Below, piece after piece: positions 1 to 8,303 of a stretch of 31,426 bases of DNA (positions are counted from its first letter, which is position 1; each line of letters begins with the position of its first letter). The position numbers were made by a program, and so were the translations under genes. This stretch comes from an uncultured Collinsella sp. (GTDB lineage Bacteria > Actinomycetota > Coriobacteriia > Coriobacteriales > Coriobacteriaceae): NCBI GenBank assembly GCA_905209455.1, contig CAJLTA010000024.1, positions 1-31,426 of the forward strand, in the 5' to 3' direction. The notes under the pieces were generated by a model. That model made no database searches. It had not been told where the DNA came from and saw nothing but the letters and a program-made list of their open reading frames with translations.

Positions 1-283
1 GTCCCTTGCGGCGTAGTTCTTATTTAAGCCGTCCAGGTTTTGGGGTGCAGTTCAGCCTGGCACTTAGGGACGTTCCTTATCTGCCGACAGTTTGGGACAC
101 TCTTTGGTACGGCCTGCGCCAGCAATAGATACCATTTCACAGCTCTGTCACAGGTGTAGCGGCTTTGTGTGGGCGCGGCACGCGCTGATTGAGCCGCCAG
201 CCGAGGGGCATAAAGCAGTTGAGCGAAAACGGTTTGCCCCTTTGCCGTTCGCTCGAGGATCATGTCCCCCTTTTCCGCGGAAA

Positions 284-320
284 CCCCGGCAGTTGCGAAG
301 AGCTGCCGGGGTTTCTGTCG
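284..320 (+). terminator. Terminator-like hairpin, weak T tract
   Basis: A perfect 9-bp stem pairs CCCCGGCAG (284-292) with CTGCCGGGG (303-311) around a 10-nt loop, followed by TTTCTGTC. On the other strand the stem is followed by TTTCC. It could end a transcript entering from the left in either orientation. No gene ends directly at it within the window, so its client is unknown. Confidence 0.5.
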
Positions 321-437
321 TCTAAGGTGCCGAGTTGATAGACAGGAATCAAAGCACCGAGTCTGCAGCACGCCATACGCAATGCGGGGCTCGACAACTT
401 GCGGACCGCAGTGACGCCTCCCCATCGCGCCCCGCGC

Positions 438-450
438 TATACTCGTCCGC
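438..450 (+). promoter_or_regulatory. -10 box implying a leaderless gluQ transcript
   Basis: TATACT (438-443) ends seven bases before the ATG at 451. Transcription normally starts 6-8 nt after the -10 box, so the mRNA would begin at or next to the start codon. No Shine-Dalgarno sequence precedes the ATG, which agrees with a leaderless message, common in actinobacteria. A -35 box is not obvious. Confidence 0.5.
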
Positions 451-1461
451 ATGGATATCAACGCACGCAACATAGCAACGCCCGTCGCGGACGCGTCAAC
501 GACGCAGCCCGTCTCCGTTCCCGCGCCCGTCGCGGGGCGCTTTGCCCCGTCGCCATCGGGCCGCATGCACCTGGGCAACGTGTTCAGCTGCCTGTGCTCG
601 TGGCTTTCGGCCCGCAGCCAGGGCGGCAGCATCGTGCTGCGCATCGAGGACCTGGACGATCGCTGCAAGCGCCCGGAACTTGCCGCTCAACTGATTGACG
701 ACCTAGCCTGGCTGGGACTCGAGTGGGACGAAGGCCCCTACTACCAGCACGATCGCCTCGACCTGTACGAGAGTGCCTTGCGCCGGCTGCAAGACGCCGG
801 CCTCACCTACCCCTGCTTTTGCACGCGCGCCGAACTCCATGCCGCGAGCGCGCCGCACGCCAGCGACGGCACGCCCATCTACCGCGGCGCCTGCCGAGGC
901 CTTTCTGCCGAGGAGGTTGCTCGCCGCAGCGCTCTACGTGCTCCAGCCACGCGCCTGCGCGTGCCCGCCGTCGACGACCTCGCAGACGATGTGGTCGAAT
1001 TCGTGGACCGCACGTATGGCGCCCAATGCGAAGCACTCGCCACCGAATGCGGCGACTTTTTGGTGCGCCGCAGCGACGGCGTGTTTGCCTACCAGCTGGC
1101 CGTGGTGGTCGACGACGCCGCCATGGGCGTCACCGAGGTCGTACGCGGATGCGACCTGCTGGGCTCCACGCCGCGCCAGATCTATCTGCAGCATCTGCTG
1201 GGACTTCCCACACCGCACTACGCGCACATTCCGCTGCTCATGTCGCCGGATGGCCGCCGCCTTTCCAAGCGCGACCGCGATCTGGACCTGGGCGAGCTCC
1301 GCGCACGCTTTGGCACGCCCGAGGCGCTGCTGGGATGGCTCGCCGGACAAACGTGCATCGCGCCGGACGCCACGCCGCGCACCGCCGAGCAGCTGGTCGG
1401 GCACTTTAACTGGGACGTCATCCGCGCACACCGCGAGAACATCACCATAATGGCCGAGTAG
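451..1461 (+). CDS. gluQ: tRNA glutamyl-Q(34) synthetase (GluQRS)
   Basis: Truncated paralogue of glutamyl-tRNA synthetase that attaches glutamate to queuosine at position 34 of tRNA(Asp), in the cytosol. At 336 aa it matches GluQRS (about 300 aa) and lacks the anticodon-binding half of GltX. The HIGH-type motif lies in FAPSPSGRMHLGN (residues 31-43) and the KMSKS-like LSKRD at 271-275. Family zinc ligands are visible: C122, C124, Y144 and C148 in the CFC...YRGAC pattern. The first 28 residues are low-complexity and not part of the fold, but the -10 box right before the ATG supports this start. It converges on the phosphoesterase gene with a 15-nt gap. A non-discriminating GltX is the alternative, made unlikely by the Cys pattern and length. 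Confidence 0.9.
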   Translation: MDINARNIATPVADASTTQPVSVPAPVAGRFAPSPSGRMHLGNVFSCLCSWLSARSQGGSIVLRIEDLDDRCKRPELAAQLIDDLAWLGLEWDEGPYYQHDRLDLYESALRRLQDAGLTYPCFCTRAELHAASAPHASDGTPIYRGACRGLSAEEVARRSALRAPATRLRVPAVDDLADDVVEFVDRTYGAQCEALATECGDFLVRRSDGVFAYQLAVVVDDAAMGVTEVVRGCDLLGSTPRQIYLQHLLGLPTPHYAHIPLLMSPDGRRLSKRDRDLDLGELRARFGTPEALLGWLAGQTCIAPDATPRTAEQLVGHFNWDVIRAHRENITIMAE

Positions 1462-1476
1462 CCAGCCACTCCACCT

Positions 1477-2202
1477 CTACGCAACATCCCAGGGCTGGAG
1501 TTCGTCGCCCAGGCGAACGATGCAGTCGTAGAGCACGGTATGGCGCTCGGCCGGGTTGGCATCCCGATGAAAATGCCCGTAATACCAGCGCTTGTAATCC
1601 AAGCGGTCTTCCAACTCATCGAAAAATGCCGTAAGCCGGTCAACGGCGGGGTAATTCCAGCCGGGCGCCGGATAGAGCGTGGGCGAAAGCACGCGCGTCG
1701 AGCAGGTGTGGGTGATTACGTAGTCGACCTTCCAACCCACGCTGTCGAGCTTTGCCCGCGCCTCCTCAAAGTTGCACTCGTCCGGCAGCTCCTGCGGCCA
1801 CCAGCTGGAATAGGGAATGCGGTATTCTTTGTCCACGCTCGTGGCACCGCCCATGGTAAAGATCGTTGAGCCATCGAGCTCAAAAACCTCGCCACGCGTC
1901 AGACGCCGTATGGGCGAGGTATCCGACAGGCGCTGCGTCAGCCCGCCGTGCCACAACTCCATGGGTCGCTCCGACCAGTGATCGAAACGCTCGTGGTTGC
2001 CGTCGACGAACAACACGGTATAGGGACGCGATTCCAGCCAGGCGATATCGGTGCATTCCTCGGCAGAGAAACCCCAGGGAAAGCCAAAGTCGCCCGCGAC
2101 AATCAGATAGTCGTCGCTCGTCAGACTATCCCCAAGATCCCAGTCGCGCAGCTTTTGCATGTCGACGCCACCGTGAACATCGCCCGTCACATAGACCGTC
2201 AT
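1477..2202 (-). CDS. Calcineurin-like metallophosphoesterase (241 aa)
   Basis: Two-metal phosphoesterase of the calcineurin-like fold; substrate unknown. The metal-binding motifs appear in order: GDVHG (7-11), GDFG (37-40), GNHE (68-71), THTC around H165 and GHFH (209-212). There is no signal peptide or membrane segment, so it is expected in the cytosol. Its ATG overlaps the TGA of the preceding phosphoesterase by four bases (2199-2202), implying translational coupling. The two proteins differ in sequence, so this is a pair of distinct enzymes and not a recent tandem duplication. The active site is clear, but no cellular role can be given. Confidence 0.9.
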   Translation of the reverse strand: MTVYVTGDVHGGVDMQKLRDWDLGDSLTSDDYLIVAGDFGFPWGFSAEECTDIAWLESRPYTVLFVDGNHERFDHWSERPMELWHGGLTQRLSDTSPIRRLTRGEVFELDGSTIFTMGGATSVDKEYRIPYSSWWPQELPDECNFEEARAKLDSVGWKVDYVITHTCSTRVLSPTLYPAPGWNYPAVDRLTAFFDELEDRLDYKRWYYGHFHRDANPAERHTVLYDCIVRLGDELQPWDVA

Positions 2203-2837
2203 CGGATCACCACTTCCCTCTTATAGGTTTCGAGATCGTGCTCAATCTGCTCGTCGCCCGTGGCGTTGACCCACCACGGCCATTTAACGCAACACACCGG
2301 CTCGTCCACCTGCGCAAACCACGACTTGAGCTCCTCCAGGCTCACCGGGGCGTAGCTGTTAGCGTCCGCGCCCACGTCATAGCGCAGCAGCCCCTGTCTG
2401 AGGTTGAACTTGTTGTACGCGTCGCCGCAGCTGTGGATATGCCCGTGCAAATGCCAGCTACCGTGCGACATGCCCTGCCAGTCGACCATGGGATAGTGGC
2501 TCAGCACGATTTTTTGGCGGTCGATCTTGAGCACGCAAATGGGCGGCTCGACGATAAAAGCATCCGCTACGGCAGGCTGCGTCCAGTCTTTGTCGTGGTT
2601 GCCGGGCAGTAGGTGGACGCGCTTGCAGACAATGCTTTTACGCAGCTCGTAGGCGTCTTGGACCGTCATCTTAAAGCTGAAGTCGCCCAAGATGTAGAGC
2701 TCGTCATCCGCAGCGACCTTGCTGTTAATGTTAGCGACCATGGCGTCGTTCATCTGCGCAACAGTCGACCACGGTCTATCGCTAAGCCGTAGCATGTTCT
2801 CGTGCCCAAAGTGAGTATCGCTGGTAAACCAGATCAC
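2199..2837 (-). CDS. Calcineurin-like metallophosphoesterase (212 aa)
   Basis: Second phosphoesterase of the operon, substrate unknown. Motifs are SDTHFGH (residues 6-12), then GDFS, GNHD, SHYP and HGHIH near the C-terminus. I chose the GTG at 2837 because AGGAGG lies five bases upstream and the protein then opens directly with the first beta strand (MIWFTSDTH). An in-frame ATG at 2867 would add ten residues (MDIPQQQEVP) without a good ribosome binding site. The last four bases overlap the next gene. The gene sits 40 nt downstream of the small membrane-protein gene, so the three are probably one transcript. Confidence 0.88.
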   Translation of the reverse strand: MIWFTSDTHFGHENMLRLSDRPWSTVAQMNDAMVANINSKVAADDELYILGDFSFKMTVQDAYELRKSIVCKRVHLLPGNHDKDWTQPAVADAFIVEPPICVLKIDRQKIVLSHYPMVDWQGMSHGSWHLHGHIHSCGDAYNKFNLRQGLLRYDVGADANSYAPVSLEELKSWFAQVDEPVCCVKWPWWVNATGDEQIEHDLETYKREVVIR

Positions 2838-2877
2838 GGGGACCTCCTGTTGCTGCGGGATATCCATCCCTTAGGGC

Positions 2878-3117
2878 TTACCCTTCATTCTTCCATCCAA
2901 ACGGGTCAAGCACCCAAAAAATCAGATCGAGCACGCCGCCAGTTATCATGGCGCCGGCAAGGGCCATGCAAACGTGCAGAGAGCTGACACTTCGGAGCAC
3001 GTCGAACGGCCCCAGAACAGCCAGCAGCGCGACCGCTGCGCCGGCAAGGCACAACGCGAGGCACGGTCCCGCGTCCTTGACGCACTTCTTTGCGAGATGC
3101 TTGGTGTTGTCACTCAT
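2878..3117 (-). CDS. Small two-helix membrane protein (79 aa)
   Basis: Not recognised. From the ATG at 3117, preceded by AAGGAG ten bases upstream, it encodes 79 residues. A short basic N-terminus is followed by a hydrophobic stretch at about 17-37 and a second at about 49-70, ending in DPFGWKNEG. This predicts two transmembrane helices with a short loop. An in-frame ATG at 3156 would add 13 residues but lacks a ribosome binding site. It is the first gene of the operon that continues into the two phosphoesterases; no functional link is known. Confidence 0.6.
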   Translation of the reverse strand: MSDNTKHLAKKCVKDAGPCLALCLAGAAVALLAVLGPFDVLRSVSSLHVCMALAGAMITGGVLDLIFWVLDPFGWKNEG

Positions 3118-3318
3118 CAATATTGAACTCCTTAGAGGGTCGTTGTTCAGATGCATGCCGCCGCGGCAGAGCAGGGCGACAGGGTAAGTGTCACATGTCG
3201 TGCGGACACGTGTGCAAGCTCATGCCAAACTGCCAACCCCAATCGTCATACATCTAAAACACGAACGATCGATCTGCTATCCTGGCGCCAACATAGTCTT
3301 TCGAAAGGTTTGGCCGGG

Positions 3319-6195
3319 ATGACTACGCAGCGACAGATTGATATTGAATTCGACTCGCTTACACGCGAGAACGATTCACCCAAGCTCATCGCCAACTCGA
3401 AGGCGACAGGCGGAACACTACTATCCGTTATCAAGGAGCAGCTCTCAGCCTGCGGCTCTTTTGACTTCTGCGTAGCGTTTGTTGCAGACGGCGGCCTTCA
3501 AATCCTAGTCGAGACGTTCCAGGAGCTCAAGCAGCGTGGCATTAAGGGCAGGCTGCTCACGTCCACCTATCTCAACTTCAACTCACCCGATGCCTTTCGC
3601 AAGCTCCTGGAATACGACAACATGGAAGTTCGCGTATTCCAGGGTAATTTGCATGCCAAGGGATACATTTTTGATAAGGGCGAAACCAGCACGGTCATCG
3701 TCGGTAGCTCCAACATGACGCAGACCGCCCTCACCTGTAATAAAGAATGGAACGTGCTGTACCAGACTGTCGAGAACAGCCGCCTACTCGGCGAACTGAG
3801 GAGCGAGTTCAATTCGTTGTGGAACGACACCTCAACCGTTTTGCTTTCCCGAGACTGGATTGAGAACTATGCCGCATATCGATCGGCACGTCCGTCAAAG
3901 CCCAAATCGAAACCGCCGTTCCAGGCGGCTGTTTGCCCAACCACGAACGACCTCGAAGAAATCAAGCCCAATAAAATGCAGCAGCGCGCCCTTGAGGCGC
4001 TCGGTGTAATCCACCGCAAGGGCGAGACCCGCGCCCTGTTGGTCTCGGCAACCGGCACCGGCAAGACCTTCCTTTCGGCGTTCGACGTGCTCGCAACTAA
4101 ACCCCGGCGCGTCCTCTTTCTTGCGCACCGCCGGCGCATTATCGACGCCTCCCGTGCAAGCTACGAACGCCTCTTAGGTAGTACCTATACGTTCGACACC
4201 TATCAAACTGGCAAGAGTATAAGCAATGCTACCTGCGTGTTTGCCATGTGTTCTTCGGTCGCCAAACGTCTGAGCGATTTCCGTCCCGATGAGTTCGACT
4301 ACATCGTCATCGACGAGGCCCACCGCACGGGATCCCAGGGTTACCAATCCATCATGTCGCACTTTACGCCTCGGTTTTATCTGGGCATGACCGCTACACC
4401 CAATCGCACCGACGGCTATGACGTCTTTGCCCTTTTCAATCACGTCATCGCGTTCCAGATCACGCTGCAGGACGCTTTGGCCGAGGAGATGCTAGCCCCC
4501 TTCCATTATTTTGGCATTCACGATCTGGAGATTGACGATGAGACAATCGAAGATACCGCCCTGTTCGGGCGCTTGACGTCCGATGAGCGCGTGCGTCACA
4601 TCACCGAGAAAATCGAAGAGTATAGCGTCACCAAAAGCAACCGCAGGGGCTTAATTTTCTGCAATCGAAACGCCGAGGCCGAAGAACTGTCGCGCAAATT
4701 CAACGCTCTCGGATATCGAACGGCTGCGATTAGCGGTCAAGATTCCGATGAGGTCCGCGATGCCGCGATCAGCCGACTTGAAGCCGGCGAGCTCGAGTAC
4801 ATTTTCTCGGTCGATATCATGAACGAAGGCGTCGACATCCCCTCGCTCAATCAGATCATCATGCTTCGACGCACCGACTCCGCAATCATCTTTATTCAAC
4901 AGCTCGGACGAGGTTTGCGCCTGAATGATGGCAAGGAATACGCACTGGTGCTCGACTTTATTGGCAACTACCAGAGTAACTTCTTGGTGCCCATCGCGCT
5001 TTCGGGTGACAAGACGTATAACAAAGACCGCCTGCGCCGTCTTGTCCAAGAGGGCGATTCGGCGATCCCCGGATGCTCGACCGTAAGCTTCGATCGTATT
5101 TCCGAGGCACGCATTTACAAGGCCATCGACGGCGGCGATTTCACCTCCGTCAGGTTTTTGAAAAACGAATATCTCGACTTGCGCCAAAAACTAGGCAAGA
5201 TTCCCTCGCTGCTCGAATTTGATCGTAACGGCTCCATCGATCCGCTGCTTATCTTCAAGAATAGCGGCCTGGGGTCCTACCACGCATTTCTTTCCAAATA
5301 CGAGCCGGACTACACAGTCCATTTTTCCTCTGATCAAACCAAGATTCTCAAATTTATTTCTCAAAAACTTGCCGCGGGCAAGCGATTCGAAGACCTCTAT
5401 TTGCTTCAAACGCTCGTCGAAGCCGGACACGAGGGCTATCGGCATATGCGCGAGGCCGCTCTTAGAAACTACCGCGCACAGCTTAAGGACAGCACCGTTA
5501 GGTCGGCAATCGCTGTCCTTAAGGGCGACTTTGCCACTCCTAAGGATTTCGTTTCCCTGCTTATTGACGATGGATGCGGACCTCGTCTGACCGGAGCGTT
5601 TGCGACCGCCCTGCGCAACGCAGAGTTCAAGCGTCAGATTCTCGAGGTGCTGGATTTTGGTATTGCGCGCAACCGACTCGACTATGCCGAGACGTACGAA
5701 AACACAAATTTCGTTCTCAACGCCAAGTACACGTACGAAGAGGTTTGCCGCTTGATGAACTGGGAAAAGAACATCAACGGCCAAAATCTTGGCGGCTATT
5801 TCTACGACGAGAAGACCAATACATTCCCCGTGTTTATTAACTATGACAAGGCACCCGACATTAGTGAGTCAATTCAGTATGAAGACCGCTTTGTTTCGCC
5901 GAGCAAGCTCATCGCAATCTCGAAGGGCAACCGCAAGCTCAACTCCCCCGAGATTCAGCGCCTGAAGACATGGCCGGAAAACGGCCTGAAGACGTATTTG
6001 TTTATGCGAAAGAACAAGGACGATAAGGGTGGCAAGGAGTTCTATTTCTTAGGCGAAATGCATCCGACCGGCGGGTTCGAAGCTATTAAAACTAAGAGCG
6101 GCGACAACGCCGTCGAAATCGAATATGAGCTCAACGCACCCGTGAGGCAAGACATTTACGAGTTTATGCTCAGCGATTTGAGCGCGGCCGAGTAA
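3319..6195 (+). CDS. PLD-like nuclease / superfamily 2 helicase, DUF3427 protein (958 aa)
   Basis: Three-part DNA- or RNA-processing protein. Residues 30-180 look like a phospholipase D domain with one HxK motif (H112, K114) and GSSN (129-132). Residues 215-550 form a superfamily 2 helicase: ATGTGKT Walker A (244-250), DEAH (332-335), TAT (358-360) and QQLGRGLR motif VI (527-534). The rest matches the DUF3427 C-terminal region of this family. The ATG at 3319 is chosen because GAAAGG lies ten bases upstream; an in-frame ATG at 3151 would add 56 unrelated residues. Base composition looks more A/T-rich than the neighbours, which suggests transfer. It converges on a NUDIX gene 39 nt away. Such proteins occur in defence-like settings, but their activity is not established here. 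Confidence 0.88.
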   Translation: MTTQRQIDIEFDSLTRENDSPKLIANSKATGGTLLSVIKEQLSACGSFDFCVAFVADGGLQILVETFQELKQRGIKGRLLTSTYLNFNSPDAFRKLLEYDNMEVRVFQGNLHAKGYIFDKGETSTVIVGSSNMTQTALTCNKEWNVLYQTVENSRLLGELRSEFNSLWNDTSTVLLSRDWIENYAAYRSARPSKPKSKPPFQAAVCPTTNDLEEIKPNKMQQRALEALGVIHRKGETRALLVSATGTGKTFLSAFDVLATKPRRVLFLAHRRRIIDASRASYERLLGSTYTFDTYQTGKSISNATCVFAMCSSVAKRLSDFRPDEFDYIVIDEAHRTGSQGYQSIMSHFTPRFYLGMTATPNRTDGYDVFALFNHVIAFQITLQDALAEEMLAPFHYFGIHDLEIDDETIEDTALFGRLTSDERVRHITEKIEEYSVTKSNRRGLIFCNRNAEAEELSRKFNALGYRTAAISGQDSDEVRDAAISRLEAGELEYIFSVDIMNEGVDIPSLNQIIMLRRTDSAIIFIQQLGRGLRLNDGKEYALVLDFIGNYQSNFLVPIALSGDKTYNKDRLRRLVQEGDSAIPGCSTVSFDRISEARIYKAIDGGDFTSVRFLKNEYLDLRQKLGKIPSLLEFDRNGSIDPLLIFKNSGLGSYHAFLSKYEPDYTVHFSSDQTKILKFISQKLAAGKRFEDLYLLQTLVEAGHEGYRHMREAALRNYRAQLKDSTVRSAIAVLKGDFATPKDFVSLLIDDGCGPRLTGAFATALRNAEFKRQILEVLDFGIARNRLDYAETYENTNFVLNAKYTYEEVCRLMNWEKNINGQNLGGYFYDEKTNTFPVFINYDKAPDISESIQYEDRFVSPSKLIAISKGNRKLNSPEIQRLKTWPENGLKTYLFMRKNKDDKGGKEFYFLGEMHPTGGFEAIKTKSGDNAVEIEYELNAPVRQDIYEFMLSDLSAAE

Positions 6196-6196
6196 C

Positions 6197-6236
6197 AAAA
6201 AGGAGCGAGCCGCCATGTGACGCCCGCCCCTTTCTT
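6197..6236. terminator. Weak bidirectional hairpin between convergent genes
   Basis: The spacer between the helicase and NUDIX stop codons holds AAAAAGGAGCGAGC facing GCCCGCCCCTTTCTT. The stem has two A-C mismatches but has an A run on one side and a T run on the other, as expected for a terminator used from both directions. Confidence 0.4.
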
Positions 6237-6630
6237 ACTTAAGCCCGAGTTTCTTTTCGAGCTCCCTAACGACTTTAACGTCTGCCGGAAGCCAATCGAC
6301 ATCCCACAGGTTATTGGTATCGAGCCACTTCATGTCCTCGTGAGCATGCTCTTTGAACTCCCCCGAAAGAATGCTAGCTAGGTAGCACTGCATCGACAGG
6401 TGAAACGTCTCGTAATCATGCTCGACCGTGCACAGATAGTCGAGGTTACCGATCGTGACCTCGAGCTCTTCTTGAATCTCGCGCACGATTGCCTGCTCGC
6501 CGGTCTCGCCCGGCTCGAGCTTGCCGCCCGGAAATTCCCAGCCGTCTTTAAACTCGCCATAGCCGCGCTGGCAGCTCAGGATTTTCCCGTCCTTCTGAAT
6601 AATCGCTGCTGCAACATTGATTGATTTCAT
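6235..6630 (-). CDS. NUDIX hydrolase, MutT/CTP-pyrophosphohydrolase type
   Basis: Cytosolic hydrolase of nucleoside diphosphates linked to another moiety; at 131 aa it is the size of MutT or NudG, which clean (oxidised) dNTPs from the pool. The NUDIX box is complete: G36, E42, R50-E51, E54-E55, preceded by WEFPGGK as in MutT relatives. It starts at the ATG at 6630 with AGGTGA nine bases upstream. The protein ends in a Lys/Leu-rich helix. It lies tail to tail with the PLD-helicase gene; whether the two cooperate is open. Substrate cannot be read from the sequence. Confidence 0.88.
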   Translation of the reverse strand: MKSINVAAAIIQKDGKILSCQRGYGEFKDGWEFPGGKLEPGETGEQAIVREIQEELEVTIGNLDYLCTVEHDYETFHLSMQCYLASILSGEFKEHAHEDMKWLDTNNLWDVDWLPADVKVVRELEKKLGLK

Positions 6631-6962
6631 AACTAGTCATCACCTCTCCAGTTGAGCCCAACCAGTATAGGCGATCGACCGCCCGCCATGTCCCAGTCGC
6701 CTGAAAACCGCCTGCTCAACCAACCCTTGACGCCGTTTTACACCGGTACCCCATCCCCCGCTATCGAGGTCTAATACTTTTCCCACCGCCACCCAAAAAC
6801 TCATCCAACATTAATCTTGGCTCAAGAATCGCTTAATCTATAACCTGCACTATAGAGTTCGACCAAGGGCGGGGCGGCGCCGCGCAACGCAGGCCGCCGA
6901 ACGCAACGCTCGCGCCCGGGCAGATCGCCCGGCGTCGCGCCCATCGAACGAAAGGATAGGTC
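6631..6962. other. Intergenic region upstream of the DUF4342-TCS operon
   Basis: About 330 bases between divergent genes with no credible coding frame. The right half holds the promoter of the operon that starts at 6963 and a GC-rich untranslated leader (about 6860-6950). No repeat copy was recognised here. Confidence 0.6.
6817..6844 (+). promoter_or_regulatory. Promoter of the DUF4342-two-component operon
   Basis: TTGGCT (6817-6822), a 16-bp spacer and TATAAC (6839-6844) form a sigma-70-like promoter. A second -10-like TATAGA lies at 6851-6856. The leader to the ATG at 6963 would be about 110 nt. Confidence 0.5.
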
Positions 6963-7505
6963 ATGGACGACCTCGAAAAAGTTGAAACCATCCGCACCAA
7001 GTGCAACGTGAGCTACACCGATGCCAAAGCCGCGCTCGACGCCGCCGACGGCAACGTTCTGGATGCCATCATTTGGCTCGAGTCGCAGGGCAAGACGCAG
7101 ACCACGTCGGCGCACGCCGCCACCGAGTCCGCGCCAGTCGATGAGCCCTCAGCCGAGATGGTCGCCGCGCAGGCCGCCTACGAGAAGTCGAGCGAAAAGA
7201 CCGACTTCTCCAAGAAGATGGACAGCGTATGGGAGTACCTCAAAAAGCTCTTCCGCCTGAGCCTGGACACCAAGTTTATCGCCACGCGCCGCGATGCGAT
7301 CATCCTCAACATCCCCATCCTGATCCCCATCATCGCCCTGTTTGCCTGGGGCGCTACGATTTGGCTGATGCTGATTGGCCTGTTCTTTGGCATGCGCTAC
7401 CGCATCGACAGCGACGGCGACGTGCCCGGCAGCATCAACAACCTTATGAATCACGCCGCCGATGCCGCGGACGACATCAAGCAAAATCTGAACGACGACA
7501 AGTAA
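6963..7505 (+). CDS. UBA-like / DUF4342 membrane protein (180 aa)
   Basis: The first 42 residues form a UBA/TS-N-like three-helix domain (LEKVETIRTKCNVSYTDAKA, then DGNVLDAIIWLE) as found in elongation factor Ts and in DUF4342 proteins. An Ala/Glu-rich linker follows, then an amphipathic segment and a long hydrophobic stretch at about 112-145 that makes one or two transmembrane helices. An acidic tail ends the protein. AAAGGA six bases before the ATG supports the start. It is the first gene of an operon with a response regulator 18 nt downstream and a kinase overlapping that, so it may act as an accessory membrane component or target of the two-component system. That role is inference. Confidence 0.75.
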   Translation: MDDLEKVETIRTKCNVSYTDAKAALDAADGNVLDAIIWLESQGKTQTTSAHAATESAPVDEPSAEMVAAQAAYEKSSEKTDFSKKMDSVWEYLKKLFRLSLDTKFIATRRDAIILNIPILIPIIALFAWGATIWLMLIGLFFGMRYRIDSDGDVPGSINNLMNHAADAADDIKQNLNDDK

Positions 7506-7523
7506 TCGCAGACGGGGGCACGC

Positions 7524-8303
7524 ATGGCACGGATCCTGATCGTAGAGGACGAGGAGAAAATCGCCCGCTTTGTGACGCTCGAGCTGGAGCACGAGGGCTA
7601 CCAGGTGGAACACGCCGCCGATGGCCGCACCGCCGTGGACCTGGCGCTGGAGCGCAACTACGATCTTATTCTGCTCGATGTGCTGTTGCCGCAGCTCAAC
7701 GGCATGGAGGTCCTGCGGCGCGTCCGTAAGCACAAGGATGTGCCGGTGATAATGGTCACCGCGCGCGATGCCGTGATGGACAAGGTGGCCGGGCTCGATG
7801 CCGGCGCCGACGATTACCTGACCAAGCCGTTTGCGATTGAGGAGCTGTTCGCACGGATCCGCGTGGCGTTGAAGCGCTCGGAGGCCGTGCGGGCGGCTTC
7901 GGGCGTTGGCGGCATCGGGACGGGCGCGGCAGGCGGCACGGGTGTCGGCGCCACTGCGATGCCCCCGGTCAGTGACTCGACCCAGGTTTCCGCCTCGCTC
8001 TCCCCCGCCACGCTCGCCGTGGGCTCGGTTGCGCTCGACCCCGACCGCCGCGAAGTCACGGTCGGCGGCTCGCCCATTGCGCTCACGGCCCGCGAGTTCG
8101 ATGTCCTCGCCCTGCTTATGGCGCATGCCGAGACCGTGCTCACGCGCGAACGCATCGCGCACGAAGCGCTGGGCTACGAATACATGGGCGACACCAACAA
8201 CGTCGACGTGCACATCGCGCATCTACGCGCCAAGATCGAGGACGCCGGCGGCGTCCGCATCATCCAGACCGTGCGCGGGGTGGGCTATGTCTGCCGCGCG
8301 TAA
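7524..8303 (+). CDS. OmpR/PhoB-family response regulator
   Basis: DNA-binding output protein of a two-component system. The receiver domain spans 1-120, with acidic pocket residues D9, E10, phosphoacceptor D52, T79 and K101 (in TKPF). The C-terminal winged helix covers about 163-259, ending in IIQTVRGVGYVC. Between them lies an unusually long Gly/Ala/Ser-rich linker of about 40 residues (126-165). A GGGGG sequence precedes the ATG by five bases. The kinase gene begins inside its last codons, so the two are translationally coupled. The regulated genes are unknown; autoregulation of this operon is likely but not shown. Confidence 0.93.
   Translation: MARILIVEDEEKIARFVTLELEHEGYQVEHAADGRTAVDLALERNYDLILLDVLLPQLNGMEVLRRVRKHKDVPVIMVTARDAVMDKVAGLDAGADDYLTKPFAIEELFARIRVALKRSEAVRAASGVGGIGTGAAGGTGVGATAMPPVSDSTQVSASLSPATLAVGSVALDPDRREVTVGGSPIALTAREFDVLALLMAHAETVLTRERIAHEALGYEYMGDTNNVDVHIAHLRAKIEDAGGVRIIQTVRGVGYVCRA

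Larger units (their letters stand above)
1..450. other. Non-coding left flank of the window
   Basis: No open frame here has a recognisable family, a good ribosome binding site and sensible amino-acid composition. The frames that exist are Arg/Ser/Ala-rich and run antisense into gluQ or across the hairpin at 284-311. What can be seen is that terminator-like hairpin and a -10 box just before gluQ. Motifs resembling GGGAC/GTCCC around 67-72 and 92-98 recall the palindromic spacers elsewhere in the window but do not form a clear copy. Confidence 0.6.

Noticed and set aside
24..668. A 214-codon minus-strand frame at the left end
   Set aside because: Its first half is the antisense of gluQ and it crosses the hairpin at 284-311. 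The internal ATG at about 260 follows a G-run, but the 79-residue product has no recognisable feature.
3151..3318. N-terminal extension of the PLD-helicase from the ATG at 3151
   Set aside because: The added residues have no family similarity, overlap the start of the divergent gene region, and the ATG at 3319 has a good ribosome binding site.
7906..8286. Upstream extension of the histidine kinase frame
   Set aside because: It is a shadow of the response regulator in another frame, Arg/Pro/Ser-rich, with no domain.
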